From Candidatus Nitrosopumilus sp. (GTDB lineage: Archaea; Thermoproteota; Nitrososphaeria; Nitrososphaerales; Nitrosopumilaceae): 64,000 nucleotides of DNA. Shown here piece by piece: positions 44,806-54,494 of the stretch; the first letter of the stretch is position 1; every line of letters begins with the position of its first letter. Under the pieces are notes generated by a model. It saw only the letters and a program-made list of their open reading frames with translations, was not told the DNA's origin and did not search any database. Both the position numbers and the translations under genes were made by a program. The stretch lies in assembly GCA_013215285.1 (NCBI GenBank), contig JABSRD010000001.1:1-64000 (forward strand), given 5' to 3'.

Positions 44806-45696
44806 TTGAAGATTCTAGTTACTGGCGGTGCAGGATTCATTGGAAGAAATGTAGTTGATTCTTTTTTGAAAAAACATGAAATTACAATCTATGACAATTT
44901 ATCAAACAGCTCAGAGCAAAATATTACTTCACTAATTGAGAAAGGTGTAGACTTTGTAAAAGGTGACATTTTAGATTATGATGCTTTGGTTGAATCTTGT
45001 AAAGAGTTTGATGTTGTGATTCACCTGGCAGCAAAGTCAGATGTGTCAGACTCTGTAATTCATCCAGAGATTACAAAAAAGGTAAACGTTGATGGAACTG
45101 TAAATGTAGTACAGTGTTGTATACAAAATAAAATTAGAAAAATAATTTTTGCATCATCAGCTTCTGTGTATGGTGATTGTAATGATACCATTACAGAAAA
45201 AACTCTAACAAATCCATTATCACCATACGGGAGTAGTAAACTAGATGCAGAAAATATTATCAAAAAAGTTTCTCAGAAGAATGAATTAGACTATATTATT
45301 TTTAGAATGTTTAATGTATATGGTAAAGGACAAAACAAACAATATGTAGGTGTGATTACAAAGTTTTTAGAAAACATTACAGAGAAAAAATCAATTACAA
45401 TTTATGGTGATGGTAAACAAACTAAGGACTATATTTCAATTCATGATGTTGTAGATGCATTTAGTATGGCAATAAAATTAAATAAAACTGGAACATACAA
45501 CATTGCAAGTGGAAAATCTATTTCAGTTAATGAATTATCAGAATTGATGTTTAATATATTTGGAAAAGTTGATGTAAAGTATTTAGAAAAACAAAAAGGT
45601 GACATACAAAATAGTATTACAGATGTTTCTTTGGCTAAAAACGAGTTAAGTTTTACTGCAAAAAAAACATTAAGGGATGAATTACAAGAACTCTAG
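44806..45696 (+). CDS. NAD-dependent sugar epimerase/dehydratase (SDR family)
   Basis: 296 residues from a TTG at 44806, right at the first strand MKILVTGGAGFIGRNVV (GxxGxxG). Catalytic S/T in SSASVYG, YxxxK in SPYGSSKLDAE, and YGDGKQTKDYISIHDV are UDP-sugar 4-epimerase/dehydratase signatures. Exact substrate (UDP-glucose, UDP-GlcNAc or another) cannot be told. It converges on the glycosyltransferase gene with a four-base overlap and lies in a sugar block beside the S-layer gene, so S-layer or surface-glycan synthesis is a likely use. Confidence 0.87.
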   Translation: MKILVTGGAGFIGRNVVDSFLKKHEITIYDNLSNSSEQNITSLIEKGVDFVKGDILDYDALVESCKEFDVVIHLAAKSDVSDSVIHPEITKKVNVDGTVNVVQCCIQNKIRKIIFASSASVYGDCNDTITEKTLTNPLSPYGSSKLDAENIIKKVSQKNELDYIIFRMFNVYGKGQNKQYVGVITKFLENITEKKSITIYGDGKQTKDYISIHDVVDAFSMAIKLNKTGTYNIASGKSISVNELSELMFNIFGKVDVKYLEKQKGDIQNSITDVSLAKNELSFTAKKTLRDELQEL

Positions 45697-46595
45697 TATC
45701 TGTCACGAATAAGATTGGCCATAGAAAATAAAATTATTGCAGTTACACACAATATTGCACCTAATAAAAATAGTAAAACTGATGCCAATAATGAACCAAA
45801 AAATACAACTTGTTGATTCAGATATGCATCAAGAAATATTCCACTTGTAACTAGACCTGCAAGAACAAAAATAATTCCGGTAATGCCATAAAATTTTAGA
45901 GGGTGTTTAATTGAGACATATTTTATTGTATTTGCCAAAACAGACATTCCATGAGATATGGAATTTTGCTCAGATGTATCACCATCATAGGATATGGTGA
46001 TTGGTACCTCAGCTAGGGATAATCCCTTGTTTGATATTTTTAATAAAATCTCAGTAGATACTGACATTCCCTGCTCTGTTGGATGTATGGCATCAATTGC
46101 ATCTTTAGAATATGCTCTGAATCCAGATTGAGAATCAGTTACTTTGAAGTTTGTTCCATAATTGGAAGCTGATGTAATAATTTTGATTCCAGTTTTTCTA
46201 TACCCTGATGCTTTTGTCGAATCATCAAGAAATCTAGAACCAATTGCTACATCAACACTATGAGCAGTAATTGCATCAATTAGTAATGGTATTTGTTCAG
46301 GATTATGTTGTCCATCTCCATCAATAGTTATCATTATCTTAGCATTATTCTTTCGTGCATACTCAAATAGTGTAGAAATTGCTGCACCATATCCTTGATT
46401 TTTTTGAGAAATAATAGTAATATTATCAGAAAAATATTCTAAGATTTTAACCGAGTTGTCAACAGAACCATCATTAACGACAATAATCTCTAAATTTTTG
46501 TAAGTCTGATTTAAAATGGAATTAATAGAATCGTTTAAAAATTTTTTAGAATTATATACTGGAATTATAATTTAAACTTTTTCATTATTTTCCAT
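45693..46595 (-). pseudogene. GT2 glycosyltransferase (DPM1-like) with in-frame stop near its start
   Basis: From ATG 46595 the frame reads MENNEKV, stop (TAA at 46572-46574), then IIIPVYNSKKFLNDSIN...LEIIVVNDGS, the canonical N-terminus of a GT-A fold. Homologues have Ser here ('VSIIIPVYN'), one base away from TAA. The rest is intact: DGDGQHNPEQ with the DxD-type motif, GSRFL and SGFRAYS, and two C-terminal membrane helices. Initiation after the stop would need the first internal ATG at 46334, which removes the nucleotide-binding half. It is 12 bases downstream of the isomerase gene, so it belongs to that operon. Confidence 0.8.
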
Positions 46596-46607
46596 TTCAA
46601 TTCTATG

Positions 46608-47627
46608 TCAATCACATAATTCTAGTTTTTCTTTAATAAAATCAATTGATTTTACTGTTGATGGGTTCATTTCTGATAAAATTGCTCTATAAATTGAAGA
46701 AAAATCAAGTAAATATATCAAACATACAAGTTTGGACAAAATGTTTCCATCGATAGATAGAACTTCCTGAAAAAATATATTATTTTTTTTAAAATATTCC
46801 TTCACTATATCCCATCTTTCCTGAGTTTTTTCATAATCATCTGTACCTCTAATTAAAATGGGTTTAAAGTTAGAAGGTTTTTCCCAAGACATAATTCCAT
46901 TATGACACATTTCAATTACATCTTCTACAAATGCATGAACTTTGACATTTTCTTGTAATGAACTCTTAAATCTAATTGCTGCAGCATAAAGTCCATAAGG
47001 ATAATAAATACAAGGTGATCCTTGAATAGATTTAGCTAAATGTAAAGAAGGATTAGAATCTATCAGATTTAATGAAGAAATTTTGGATGACATTTTTTCT
47101 AATTCTGTAATAGATTCTATCACATGTTCTTTTTTAATTGGTAAAACAGAATTTAAAACATAGAGTATTGAATAAATGAATTTTACAAATGATGCACGTG
47201 GTGAATGAATCATATCGATTTTTCTGAATTCAGTACTTTTTTTACATAATGATTCCATTTTTCCACCAGATGAAAATGCAATAATTTTACAGTCAAGCTT
47301 CTGTGCAGACTCTAAAATTGTCAACGTCTCTATAGTGTTTCCTGAAACACTAATACATACAACTAAAGTGTTTTTATCAACCGTCTTTGGTAATAAATAT
47401 CCCTTTACAACATTAACATGAATGTCAGTTTTTGACAATATGGATTCAAACAAATCACCTATTGCTCCGGAACCACCCATTCCAGCAAGAACAATATGAT
47501 CAATATTTGAAAAATCAACAGATTTTAAATCAGACTCATAAGATTTTTTTGCAATTTCAGGCCATTTGTCATATACTTTGTACATTCCTTGTGTATCAAT
47601 TTTATCCATAGTAGCAATATCAAGCAA
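46608..47627 (-). CDS. Bifunctional phosphoglucose/phosphomannose isomerase-like protein
   Basis: 339 residues with two SIS domains. The first holds AGMGGSGAIGD (phosphosugar-binding loop) and SVSGNTIETLT; the second has a His in VEDVIEMCHN with the catalytic region. This matches the crenarchaeal/thaumarchaeal PGI/PMI family, which interconverts glucose-6-P, mannose-6-P and fructose-6-P for central metabolism and nucleotide-sugar synthesis. The true start may be the Met at residue 7. The glycosyltransferase gene follows after 12 bases. Confidence 0.85.
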   Translation of the reverse strand: MLDIATMDKIDTQGMYKVYDKWPEIAKKSYESDLKSVDFSNIDHIVLAGMGGSGAIGDLFESILSKTDIHVNVVKGYLLPKTVDKNTLVVCISVSGNTIETLTILESAQKLDCKIIAFSSGGKMESLCKKSTEFRKIDMIHSPRASFVKFIYSILYVLNSVLPIKKEHVIESITELEKMSSKISSLNLIDSNPSLHLAKSIQGSPCIYYPYGLYAAAIRFKSSLQENVKVHAFVEDVIEMCHNGIMSWEKPSNFKPILIRGTDDYEKTQERWDIVKEYFKKNNIFFQEVLSIDGNILSKLVCLIYLLDFSSIYRAILSEMNPSTVKSIDFIKEKLELCD

Positions 47628-47708
47628 TGAAATCTAGAATATTTTGAATCAATATAATATTTGGGAAATGCTAAGGATATAACAAACAGATTCTAAAATA
47701 AAATAATA

Positions 47709-48934
47709 TTGAAAGAGCACAAAAATATTAGAAACATAGAATCAGGCACAAATTCTACTATTCCATGGATTGTCTTTTTGTTTTCAATTAGTATAGTTTT
47801 GATTAGCTTTATCACTGTAATTTTTCCAGCATTATTACTAGCATCAGATACCGTAATCATTCCAGAGTAGAGCCAGTAACACCTGATCCATTTGAAACAG
47901 GAGTTTGGTCTGGTGGTGTCATTATTACTAGTGGAATAATTTTTAGTCTGTTACTACTCCATTATAAAAAAAGATACCTACACTATCCAAACTGTTTGAA
48001 AGGATATTCTCATTTGAGATATCAAAAAAAAATATCATTAATAATTATGGGAATTATTCTAGTAATTTACATCTCTATTTCTGCAGGTGAGTTAACAGTT
48101 CAAGAAAATCTAGAAGACTATGTAGGAGTCAAAAATAGACTGGAATCATGGTCATTAGATAGTATAACATCCTTTGAACCACATGTAAGATATTTCCTGT
48201 TATCAATATCAATGGATATCTTCAATAATTACAAGGTAATTCCATTTCTTGCGAGCATCACACTACTAGTTGTAACGTATCTAATTACAACTACAATTAC
48301 TCGTAAAAGATTTGCAGGAATTGTCGCTACTATAATTTTACTACAGAGTTCAGTGTTTCTAACATATGACACTACAGTATCTTATACTAATTTCTGGATT
48401 TTATTTTATTTAACATCACTATACACGGCGTATAGATTTTGGCCATTATCTCCTGTAATGTATCTATTATCCATTCCAGCAAAGTCATTAACTGCGGCAT
48501 TTCTGCCAATGTCAATTTACTTTATTTTACGAAGTAATATTACAAGAAAGAAAAAATTAATAATTTCAGGATTCACTGTAGGAATTATTCTTGCTGGTGG
48601 TATTGCATCCACACAAATTAACGCAACACAAGGAACAGAGGAACCATTTGATGCAAAAGAGTTCCAGATGGGATTCACATCATTTGCGTATCAATTAAGG
48701 GGAGATGGAGTAGTAATGCTATTCATGATACCATTAATGGTTGGACTATTCATCGTATCAAGGAGTGGAATAAAGCATGGAGAGTCAATGATGGTATTTA
48801 TCTCAGGAATGCTACTAATTGCACCAATACTAACAGGATTTACAAATCAGACAAACCAGCCATACAGATTCGTTCCACTAGTGGTGTTTTTTGCAATAGG
48901 TGTAGGAGTATTACTCTCAAAGAGAGAGAAATAA
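47709..48934 (+). pseudogene. Polytopic membrane protein, GT-C-like, with a frameshift
   Basis: The first segment runs from TTG 47709 (LKEHKNIRN, one membrane helix VFLFSISIVLISFITVIFPA, then SDTVIIPE and stop at 47864 region). The frame then shifts; the rest runs RVEPVTPDPFETGVWSGG and on to 48934 with many membrane helices (total about 408 residues). One additional base near CCAGAG at about 47862 joins them. The C-terminal part from TTG 47996 (312 residues) contains ESWSLDSITSFEPHVRYFLL and KSLTAAFLPMSIYF, in the style of GT-C lipid-linked sugar transferases. It lies next to the sugar genes on the opposite strand. GT-C is a weak call because no DxE/DxD motif is clear. Confidence 0.6.
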
Positions 48935-49006
48935 AATACCCATCCTTTAGGCAGAAATGTTATTGTAATGATTTTTCTTTCATCGTAGTGTCATATTGTT
49001 TTCTGT

Positions 49007-49420
49007 TTATGTTTGATCTAACAGATTCAACATTCCACGTGCACCTGCTTGATTTGACCACACTTTCTTACTATCCACATCAACTTTCCAAATAAACAAG
49101 GAATTTTCCTGAGATGTCTTAATTTCTAAATGCACTTGGTATGTATTTGAAAATGGGGAATCTCTAACTGCACTCCAAGAAATATTTGTTCCAGGATTAA
49201 GAAAAATATTCTGTCCCGGATAAACTTCATCAATTGCAGTAATTATTGCACCTAGCATACTTTCGCCTTTCCCATCTATTCCTTTGTATGCTTTGAGAAT
49301 TTCTATTGCTTGTTTTTCAAGTTCTGATGAATCCGAGTTATCTGATTCCAACATTGAACTTGATGCAAAAATAATACCAAAAATAATTAAAATGACAGAA
49401 ACAATTACAATTTTTTTCAT
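49007..49420 (-). CDS. Small secreted or membrane-anchored protein
   Basis: 137 residues. One N-terminal membrane segment (IVIVSVILIIFGIIFASSSML), then a soluble domain with SELEKQAIEILKAYKG and SNTYQVHLEIKTSQENSLFIWKVDVDSKKVW, which resembles a small PepSY-like fold seen in archaeal exported proteins. No known function. Confidence 0.7.
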   Translation of the reverse strand: MKKIVIVSVILIIFGIIFASSSMLESDNSDSSELEKQAIEILKAYKGIDGKGESMLGAIITAIDEVYPGQNIFLNPGTNISWSAVRDSPFSNTYQVHLEIKTSQENSLFIWKVDVDSKKVWSNQAGARGMLNLLDQT

Positions 49421-49528
49421 AACATTTTCTCAATACACTTTCATTATAACAATTTTCCAATAAACTCTCAAAATCTTACGGATTGTAGTCTATTTCAGTA
49501 TCTAAATGAAAGGCATTCTATTTTGTCT

Positions 49529-49969
49529 CTAAGAGATAATCCTAACAAAAGTCCACATGGACTCCAAAGTATCCCCGGATACTACAGAATATCCATCGTG
49601 TGCAAATCTAGCAAGAATTGTATTTTTACCATCCACACTATCAGATAGTATGGTACTTGCAACCAATCCTTCAGAATCAAATGACTGTGATTGGACTCGT
49701 CTTATCACCTGATAATTATCACCGTCAATAGTAATGATTGGATCATTTCCTCGTGTTGCCTCAAAGTTCAAAAAAGTTTTCAAACCAGAAAAGTTTAGAT
49801 CAGTGAATTTTGATGACTCTAAATATGCCACTAGTACTCCATCAGAGTTGCGTATAGTGCTTTGAACGAAAATAAAAATATCATCTCCAAGTTCTGTTTG
49901 AGTTGCACCAAAGGAATTACTAAATGGAATTAAAAGTAAAACAAATGAAAATAAAATAATTCTATTCAC
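49529..49969 (-). CDS. Small secreted protein
   Basis: 146 residues with a signal peptide (IILFSFVLLLIPFSNSFGA) and a compact, mostly beta soluble domain. It contains RNSDGVLVAYLESSKF and VVSGDTLESMWTFVRII at the end. Not recognised. Confidence 0.7.
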   Translation of the reverse strand: MNRIILFSFVLLLIPFSNSFGATQTELGDDIFIFVQSTIRNSDGVLVAYLESSKFTDLNFSGLKTFLNFEATRGNDPIITIDGDNYQVIRRVQSQSFDSEGLVASTILSDSVDGKNTILARFAHDGYSVVSGDTLESMWTFVRIIS

Positions 49970-49995
49970 AAAATCAATTCAGGAATAGTAGATAA

Positions 49996-51333
49996 TTAAT
50001 TTACTGTTTTGATGGTTTGTCCTAGTAATTCCTTGTATAGTGATATTGCATCTGCTTCATCTTTTGATCCAACTATTACTGCAGAACCTTTCTTCATGAA
50101 ACTAACTGACATTTCATTTGTTCTCAAAGACAATCCAAATTCACCTTGATTATCTATTAGGAATCCTTTTTCTTTTGCAATACCAGTTACTGTACTCACA
50201 TCAAGATCAAATGTAGTGGTAGGTGTGATAGAGAATGTTCTTTTTCCTTGATTCCTCCCACACAGTTCCTCTAAGAGTAATTCTTCTTTTACTACTTCTT
50301 CTAGTTTTCCAGATCCGCAAACAGGACATTCTTCTGCTCTAAATGTTCTAGTACTAGTAAAATCCAAATTTTCAATATCTACATGTAATATTTTATCAGA
50401 CAAACTAGGCTTTTTTCCCATTATTACCTTGACTGCTTCAGAAACTTCTATCCCACCAACAATAGATAGTATGGATGGATGTACTCCCTCAATACTACAT
50501 GTCGGCATTGAATCCTCATCAAGTGATGGAAACATACAGTAGTAACATGCACTATTCCCAGGAAGTATGGTAAATATCTGGCCTGATACTCCAACTGCAG
50601 CACCAGTTACAAAGGGGATTCCAAACTTTACACATGCTTTATTCAACGCATATCGTGCATTAACTGAATCCAGTGCATCAACTACAACATCACATCCCTG
50701 TACCACTTCAAGTGCAGTATAATCATTAACAGATATAGCTAGTGCTTCAATTTTACAATCAGGATTTAATTTTTGTAATTTCTTTGCTGCCACTTCAACT
50801 TTGACTTGTCCAACATCGTCCTCATCAAACATTGTCTGTCTATGTAAGTTGGATAATTCAATTACATCTCTGTCAACTATTCTCAAAGTTCCAACACCCA
50901 TTGCTGCAAGTCTTGTAGTTATTGGATTACCCAATCCACCAACACCAACAACACAAACTTTGGAATTTTTGAGTTTCAGTTGACCATTATATCCAATTTC
51001 TTCAAGCATTACTTGTCGTGAAAATCTATCTAGTTCTTTTTTTGATAGTTCTTCAGAGCCACCTGCAACTGCAGGTAAAATATACACCTCATCTCCATCT
51101 TTTAGAGCAGTCTCCATGCCGCTAGAAAATTTTGCATTCTTTCCATTAATGTAAATATTAATTAATGAACGAGGAGTTCCATCACCTTCCAATACTTTAC
51201 GCTTAAAATCATCACCCATGATATCAGAGATTTTTGCAAATGCATCTTGTAGAGAGTCACACAATATCTCAGTTTTTTTCTCACCACCTCCTGAATTTAG
51301 CACAGATGGAATTGTAAATGTGATATTAGCCAC
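49996..51333 (-). CDS. Ubiquitin-like (MoaD/SAMP) domain fused to an E1-like adenylyltransferase (ThiF/MoeB family)
   Basis: 445 residues in three parts. Residues 1-92: a MoaD-type beta-grasp domain that ends in AVAGG, the Gly-Gly typical of sulfur-carrier and SAMP proteins. Residues about 95-345: an E1-like domain with GVGGLGN (130-136), RIVDRDVIELSNLHRQ, DALDSVNARY, a zinc site C263-x2-C266 and C336-x2-C339, and a candidate thioester Cys at MPTC279S. Residues about 350-445: a C-terminal extra domain of unknown role. The E1 adenylates and activates a carrier for sulfur insertion or for protein conjugation; here the carrier is part of the same chain. The gene begins at the stop of thrC (one-base overlap). 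Confidence 0.88.
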   Translation of the reverse strand: MANITFTIPSVLNSGGGEKKTEILCDSLQDAFAKISDIMGDDFKRKVLEGDGTPRSLINIYINGKNAKFSSGMETALKDGDEVYILPAVAGGSEELSKKELDRFSRQVMLEEIGYNGQLKLKNSKVCVVGVGGLGNPITTRLAAMGVGTLRIVDRDVIELSNLHRQTMFDEDDVGQVKVEVAAKKLQKLNPDCKIEALAISVNDYTALEVVQGCDVVVDALDSVNARYALNKACVKFGIPFVTGAAVGVSGQIFTILPGNSACYYCMFPSLDEDSMPTCSIEGVHPSILSIVGGIEVSEAVKVIMGKKPSLSDKILHVDIENLDFTSTRTFRAEECPVCGSGKLEEVVKEELLLEELCGRNQGKRTFSITPTTTFDLDVSTVTGIAKEKGFLIDNQGEFGLSLRTNEMSVSFMKKGSAVIVGSKDEADAISLYKELLGQTIKTVN

Positions 51334-52553
51334 TAGTTTACTACCGCCGAAATCTCTGCAATGTCTGCTTTCATTGTTTGTGGCTTTTTTAGAACAGACA
51401 TTATTGATTCAGTTGCTTTAAGGCCATTTCCAGTGACATAACATACGACCTTGTCGTTTTTGTCAATTTTACCCTGCTCAACCATCTTTTGCAATACAGA
51501 GATAGATACGCCTCCTGCAGGCTCTGTAAATATTCCCTCAGTTTGAGCCAGTAAAATAATGGCATCTAGAATTTCTTTATTGTTACATTCCTCTGCAAAT
51601 CCATTATACTGTTGTAATCGTTTTAGCACATATCTCCCATCTCCAGGATCACCTATTGCCAAACTTTTAGCTACAGTATCAGGATTTTCAACTGGAATTA
51701 CTTCTTTGGAGTTTTTCTTAAATGCATCAACGATTGGTGCACATCCATGTGGTTGTGCTGCAATCATGTGCATGTTAGATACATCATTTAACAATGAAAC
51801 TTCTTGCAACTCTTCAAATCCTTTACAAATTGCATTAAGCATTGCACCACTACCAACTGGAACTATCAATTGATCAGGTACAGTCCAGTCAAGTTGTTCT
51901 GCAACTTCAAATGAAAATGTTTTAGAGCCTTCAACATAGTGAGAACGCATGTTAATATTTACAATTCCAATTCCCTTACTATCACCTATTTGTGCTGCAA
52001 TTCTGTTTGCATCATCATATGTTCCATCAACTGCAATGTAATTTGCTCCATACGATAATGCCTGTGTAATTTTTGCCATTTCAATATTACTTGGTGCAAA
52101 TACATGACAAGGTAATCCAGCTTTTGCTGCATGTGCAGCTGTTGCTGATGCTAAATTACCAGTAGATGCACAACCAACAGCTGAGAGTCCAAATTCTTTT
52201 GCTTTAGAAATGGCAACACCTGCAGGTCTGTCTTTAAATGAAAATGTAGGATTTACAGAATCGTTTTTGATGTAAAGATTGTTTAGTCCTAATTTTTTTC
52301 CAAGATTATCAGCTTTGATTAATGGTGTCATCCCTGCACCAATAGATACAATATTTGATTTGTTCTCTATTGGAAGTAATTCAAAATATCGCCAATACGT
52401 TTGTTCACGATTAGAAAATGTATCTTTTGTAATTGTAGGAAAATTATATTTTACATCTAGTGGTCCAAAACACTCATCACACACATACTTGAAAGCAGTG
52501 TCATAGTCTTTTTTGCATTCTCTGCATTGTAATGATGTTCTAGCCAAGATCAA
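51333..52553 (-). CDS. thrC: Threonine synthase
   Basis: 406 residues. N-terminal zinc-ribbon-like Cys (CRECKKDY and CDECFG) is common in archaeal ThrC. PLP lysine in SFKDRPA, phosphate-binding GSGAMLNA, and the family segment STGNLASATAAHAAKAGLPCHVFAP. It makes threonine from O-phosphohomoserine. Its stop overlaps the E1-fusion start by one base, so they are cotranscribed; no metabolic link is obvious. Confidence 0.92.
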   Translation of the reverse strand: MILARTSLQCRECKKDYDTAFKYVCDECFGPLDVKYNFPTITKDTFSNREQTYWRYFELLPIENKSNIVSIGAGMTPLIKADNLGKKLGLNNLYIKNDSVNPTFSFKDRPAGVAISKAKEFGLSAVGCASTGNLASATAAHAAKAGLPCHVFAPSNIEMAKITQALSYGANYIAVDGTYDDANRIAAQIGDSKGIGIVNINMRSHYVEGSKTFSFEVAEQLDWTVPDQLIVPVGSGAMLNAICKGFEELQEVSLLNDVSNMHMIAAQPHGCAPIVDAFKKNSKEVIPVENPDTVAKSLAIGDPGDGRYVLKRLQQYNGFAEECNNKEILDAIILLAQTEGIFTEPAGGVSISVLQKMVEQGKIDKNDKVVCYVTGNGLKATESIMSVLKKPQTMKADIAEISAVVN

Positions 52554-52766
52554 TTTTTTCCTTCACACAATACATAAAAAATCCTAATATCAAGTTAAGT
52601 AATACTTAATTTTATTGCATAAAAAATATAGTAATAATTTTTACCCAAATATAGTAAAATAAGTAAAAATGAAGCATAATTTTTAAAAATATCAAAAAAA
52701 ATTCTAACTTTATTGATTTTTCAATAATGAGTAAGGTTTTTAGAGATTTTGATAAAAATTACTCAC

Positions 52767-53336
52767 ATGAAGAATGTTGGAATTATTGGTATAGCAGGGG
52801 GAATTGGAGTATTTGTTGTGATTTTAGTAATTGTTTTTACAATTAATTCTGAATCAGATGTTGCAGAAGTTGAAGATACATTTGGCAAAGAGATTCAACC
52901 AATTGAAATTCCAGAAATTCAAGAAAAATTAGATGCGATTGAAAAAATTGCAAACAACAGTAAATACAAACCATTAGAAAGAGAATGGATTACATCTGGT
53001 GCATTTCAGATTGATCGAAGTGAGTATGCAATAGGTGAAAATGTGTTTATTAGAATTGGAGGATTAAGTACAGATGAAAAAGGACAAATTGCAATAATGA
53101 GACCGCTTAATGTAACTCATTACAAAGTTTATTTCACCATTCCATTTGACGGAACGGATAAAGAATCAGCTAATACTTATTTTACTCCTCAAATTTCAAA
53201 ATTAAAAGGAATATGTTCTATAGATGACCTAATTGGTAAATGGACATTAGTTTTTAGAGGAACAAATTATTCTAACATAAATTTTGAAATTACAGAAAGA
53301 ATTGTACCTGGAACAAATATTGAAACAGTTTGTTAA
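52767..53336 (+). CDS. Membrane-anchored exported protein
   Basis: 189 residues from ATG 52767 (a TTG at 52749 would add six residues). One membrane segment (GIIGIAGGIGVFVVILVIVFTI), then a helical stretch (EIQPIEIPEIQEKLDAIEKIAN) and a beta-sandwich domain (VFIRIGGLSTDEKGQIAIM, WTLVFRGTNYSNINFEI). It converges on hisI with one base between. Function unknown. Confidence 0.7.
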   Translation: MKNVGIIGIAGGIGVFVVILVIVFTINSESDVAEVEDTFGKEIQPIEIPEIQEKLDAIEKIANNSKYKPLEREWITSGAFQIDRSEYAIGENVFIRIGGLSTDEKGQIAIMRPLNVTHYKVYFTIPFDGTDKESANTYFTPQISKLKGICSIDDLIGKWTLVFRGTNYSNINFEITERIVPGTNIETVC

Positions 53337-53337
53337 A

Positions 53338-53667
53338 TTATTGTTCCAAACTATTGTGAAAACAAACTTTCTCACCAGTATGACATGCCGGACCTGATGG
53401 TTCAACAAGATAAATAATTGCATCAGAATCACAATCAACTAAAATCTCTTTCACTTTTTGTACATTACCTGATTCTTCTCCTTTCATCCAAAGTTTCTTT
53501 CTTGAACGACTCCAAAACCAAGAATTTCCAGTCTTTTTAGTTAATTCAAGGGATTCTTTATTGGAATATGCAAGGGTAAGAACATCTTTTGTAATACTAT
53601 CCTGAACGATAATTGGAATTAGTCCTCCGCTTTTTTCAAAATCAATATCATCAATGGATTTCTGCAT
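53338..53667 (-). CDS. hisI: Phosphoribosyl-AMP cyclohydrolase
   Basis: 109 residues: IVQDSITKDVLTLAYSNKESLELT, GNSWFWSRSRKKLWMKGEESGN, and DCDSDAIIYLV with the Asp metal ligands. PACHTGEKVCFHN carries the zinc cysteines. It opens the purine ring of phosphoribosyl-AMP in histidine synthesis. There is no fused HisE; hisE is not in this window. It is the last gene of the operon, 23 bases after hisF. Confidence 0.95.
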   Translation of the reverse strand: MQKSIDDIDFEKSGGLIPIIVQDSITKDVLTLAYSNKESLELTKKTGNSWFWSRSRKKLWMKGEESGNVQKVKEILVDCDSDAIIYLVEPSGPACHTGEKVCFHNSLEQ

Positions 53668-53690
53668 GACTATAATTTGAGAATTAGCTA

Positions 53691-54494
53691 TTATAATCTT
53701 ACATGAATTTTTTTTTCTTTAAGAAATTCCTTGACGCTAATTACCCCATGAGTTTCATAGTGAAAAATAGATGCTGCAAGTGCAGCATCAACATTAGATT
53801 TTTCAAATATTTCTACCATATCATCTGGTTTCCCACATCCACCAGATGCAATTACTGGAATTGATACAGAATCAACAATGGATTTTGTTAGTAGAATATC
53901 ATATCCGTCTTTTGTGCCGTCTTTATCAATACTAGTAAGAAGGATTTCACCTGCACCTAATTTTTCAGCCTTTTTTGCCCATAAAATAGCATCAATTCCA
54001 GTTTCTTGTTTTCCACCAAAAATAAAAACCTCAAACCAAAAATTCTTACCATCTTCTGAAAATACAGTTACATTATCTTTAATCTCATAGTTTCTTTTAG
54101 TATCAATTGCAACTACAATACATTGTCTACCAAATAATTCCATTAGTTCTGTAAGTATTGCAGGATTCTTTATTGCACCAGTATTAATTCCAACTTTATC
54201 TGCACCATTAAGCAAAATATTTCGTGCATCCTCTAATGATTTCACTCCACCTCCAACAGTAAATGGAATATCAATTACTGATGCAACTTTCCTAACTAAA
54301 TCTTTGATAGTTTTTCTTTGTTCATCAGATGCAGTAATATCTAAAAATACTAATTCATCAGCTCCTTCATCACTATATTTTTTAGCAAGTTCTACAGGAT
54401 CACCTGCATCTTTAATGGATTCAAAATGCAACCCCTTTACAACTCTGCCATTTTTTACATCAAGACAAGGAATAATTCGTTTTGTTAGAGTCAT
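53691..54494 (-). CDS. hisF: Imidazole glycerol phosphate synthase cyclase subunit HisF
   Basis: 267 residues of the TIM barrel: [17 protein letters not shown] and catalytic Asp, [30 protein letters not shown], and [15 protein letters not shown] for the second phosphate site. With HisH it makes imidazole-glycerol phosphate. It overlaps hisA by four bases (ATGA). Confidence 0.96.
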   Translation of the reverse strand: MTLTKRIIPCLDVKNGRVVKGLHFESIKDAGDPVELAKKYSDEGADELVFLDITASDEQRKTIKDLVRKVASVIDIPFTVGGGVKSLEDARNILLNGADKVGINTGAIKNPAILTELMELFGRQCIVVAIDTKRNYEIKDNVTVFSEDGKNFWFEVFIFGGKQETGIDAILWAKKAEKLGAGEILLTSIDKDGTKDGYDILLTKSIVDSVSIPVIASGGCGKPDDMVEIFEKSNVDAALAASIFHYETHGVISVKEFLKEKKIHVRL

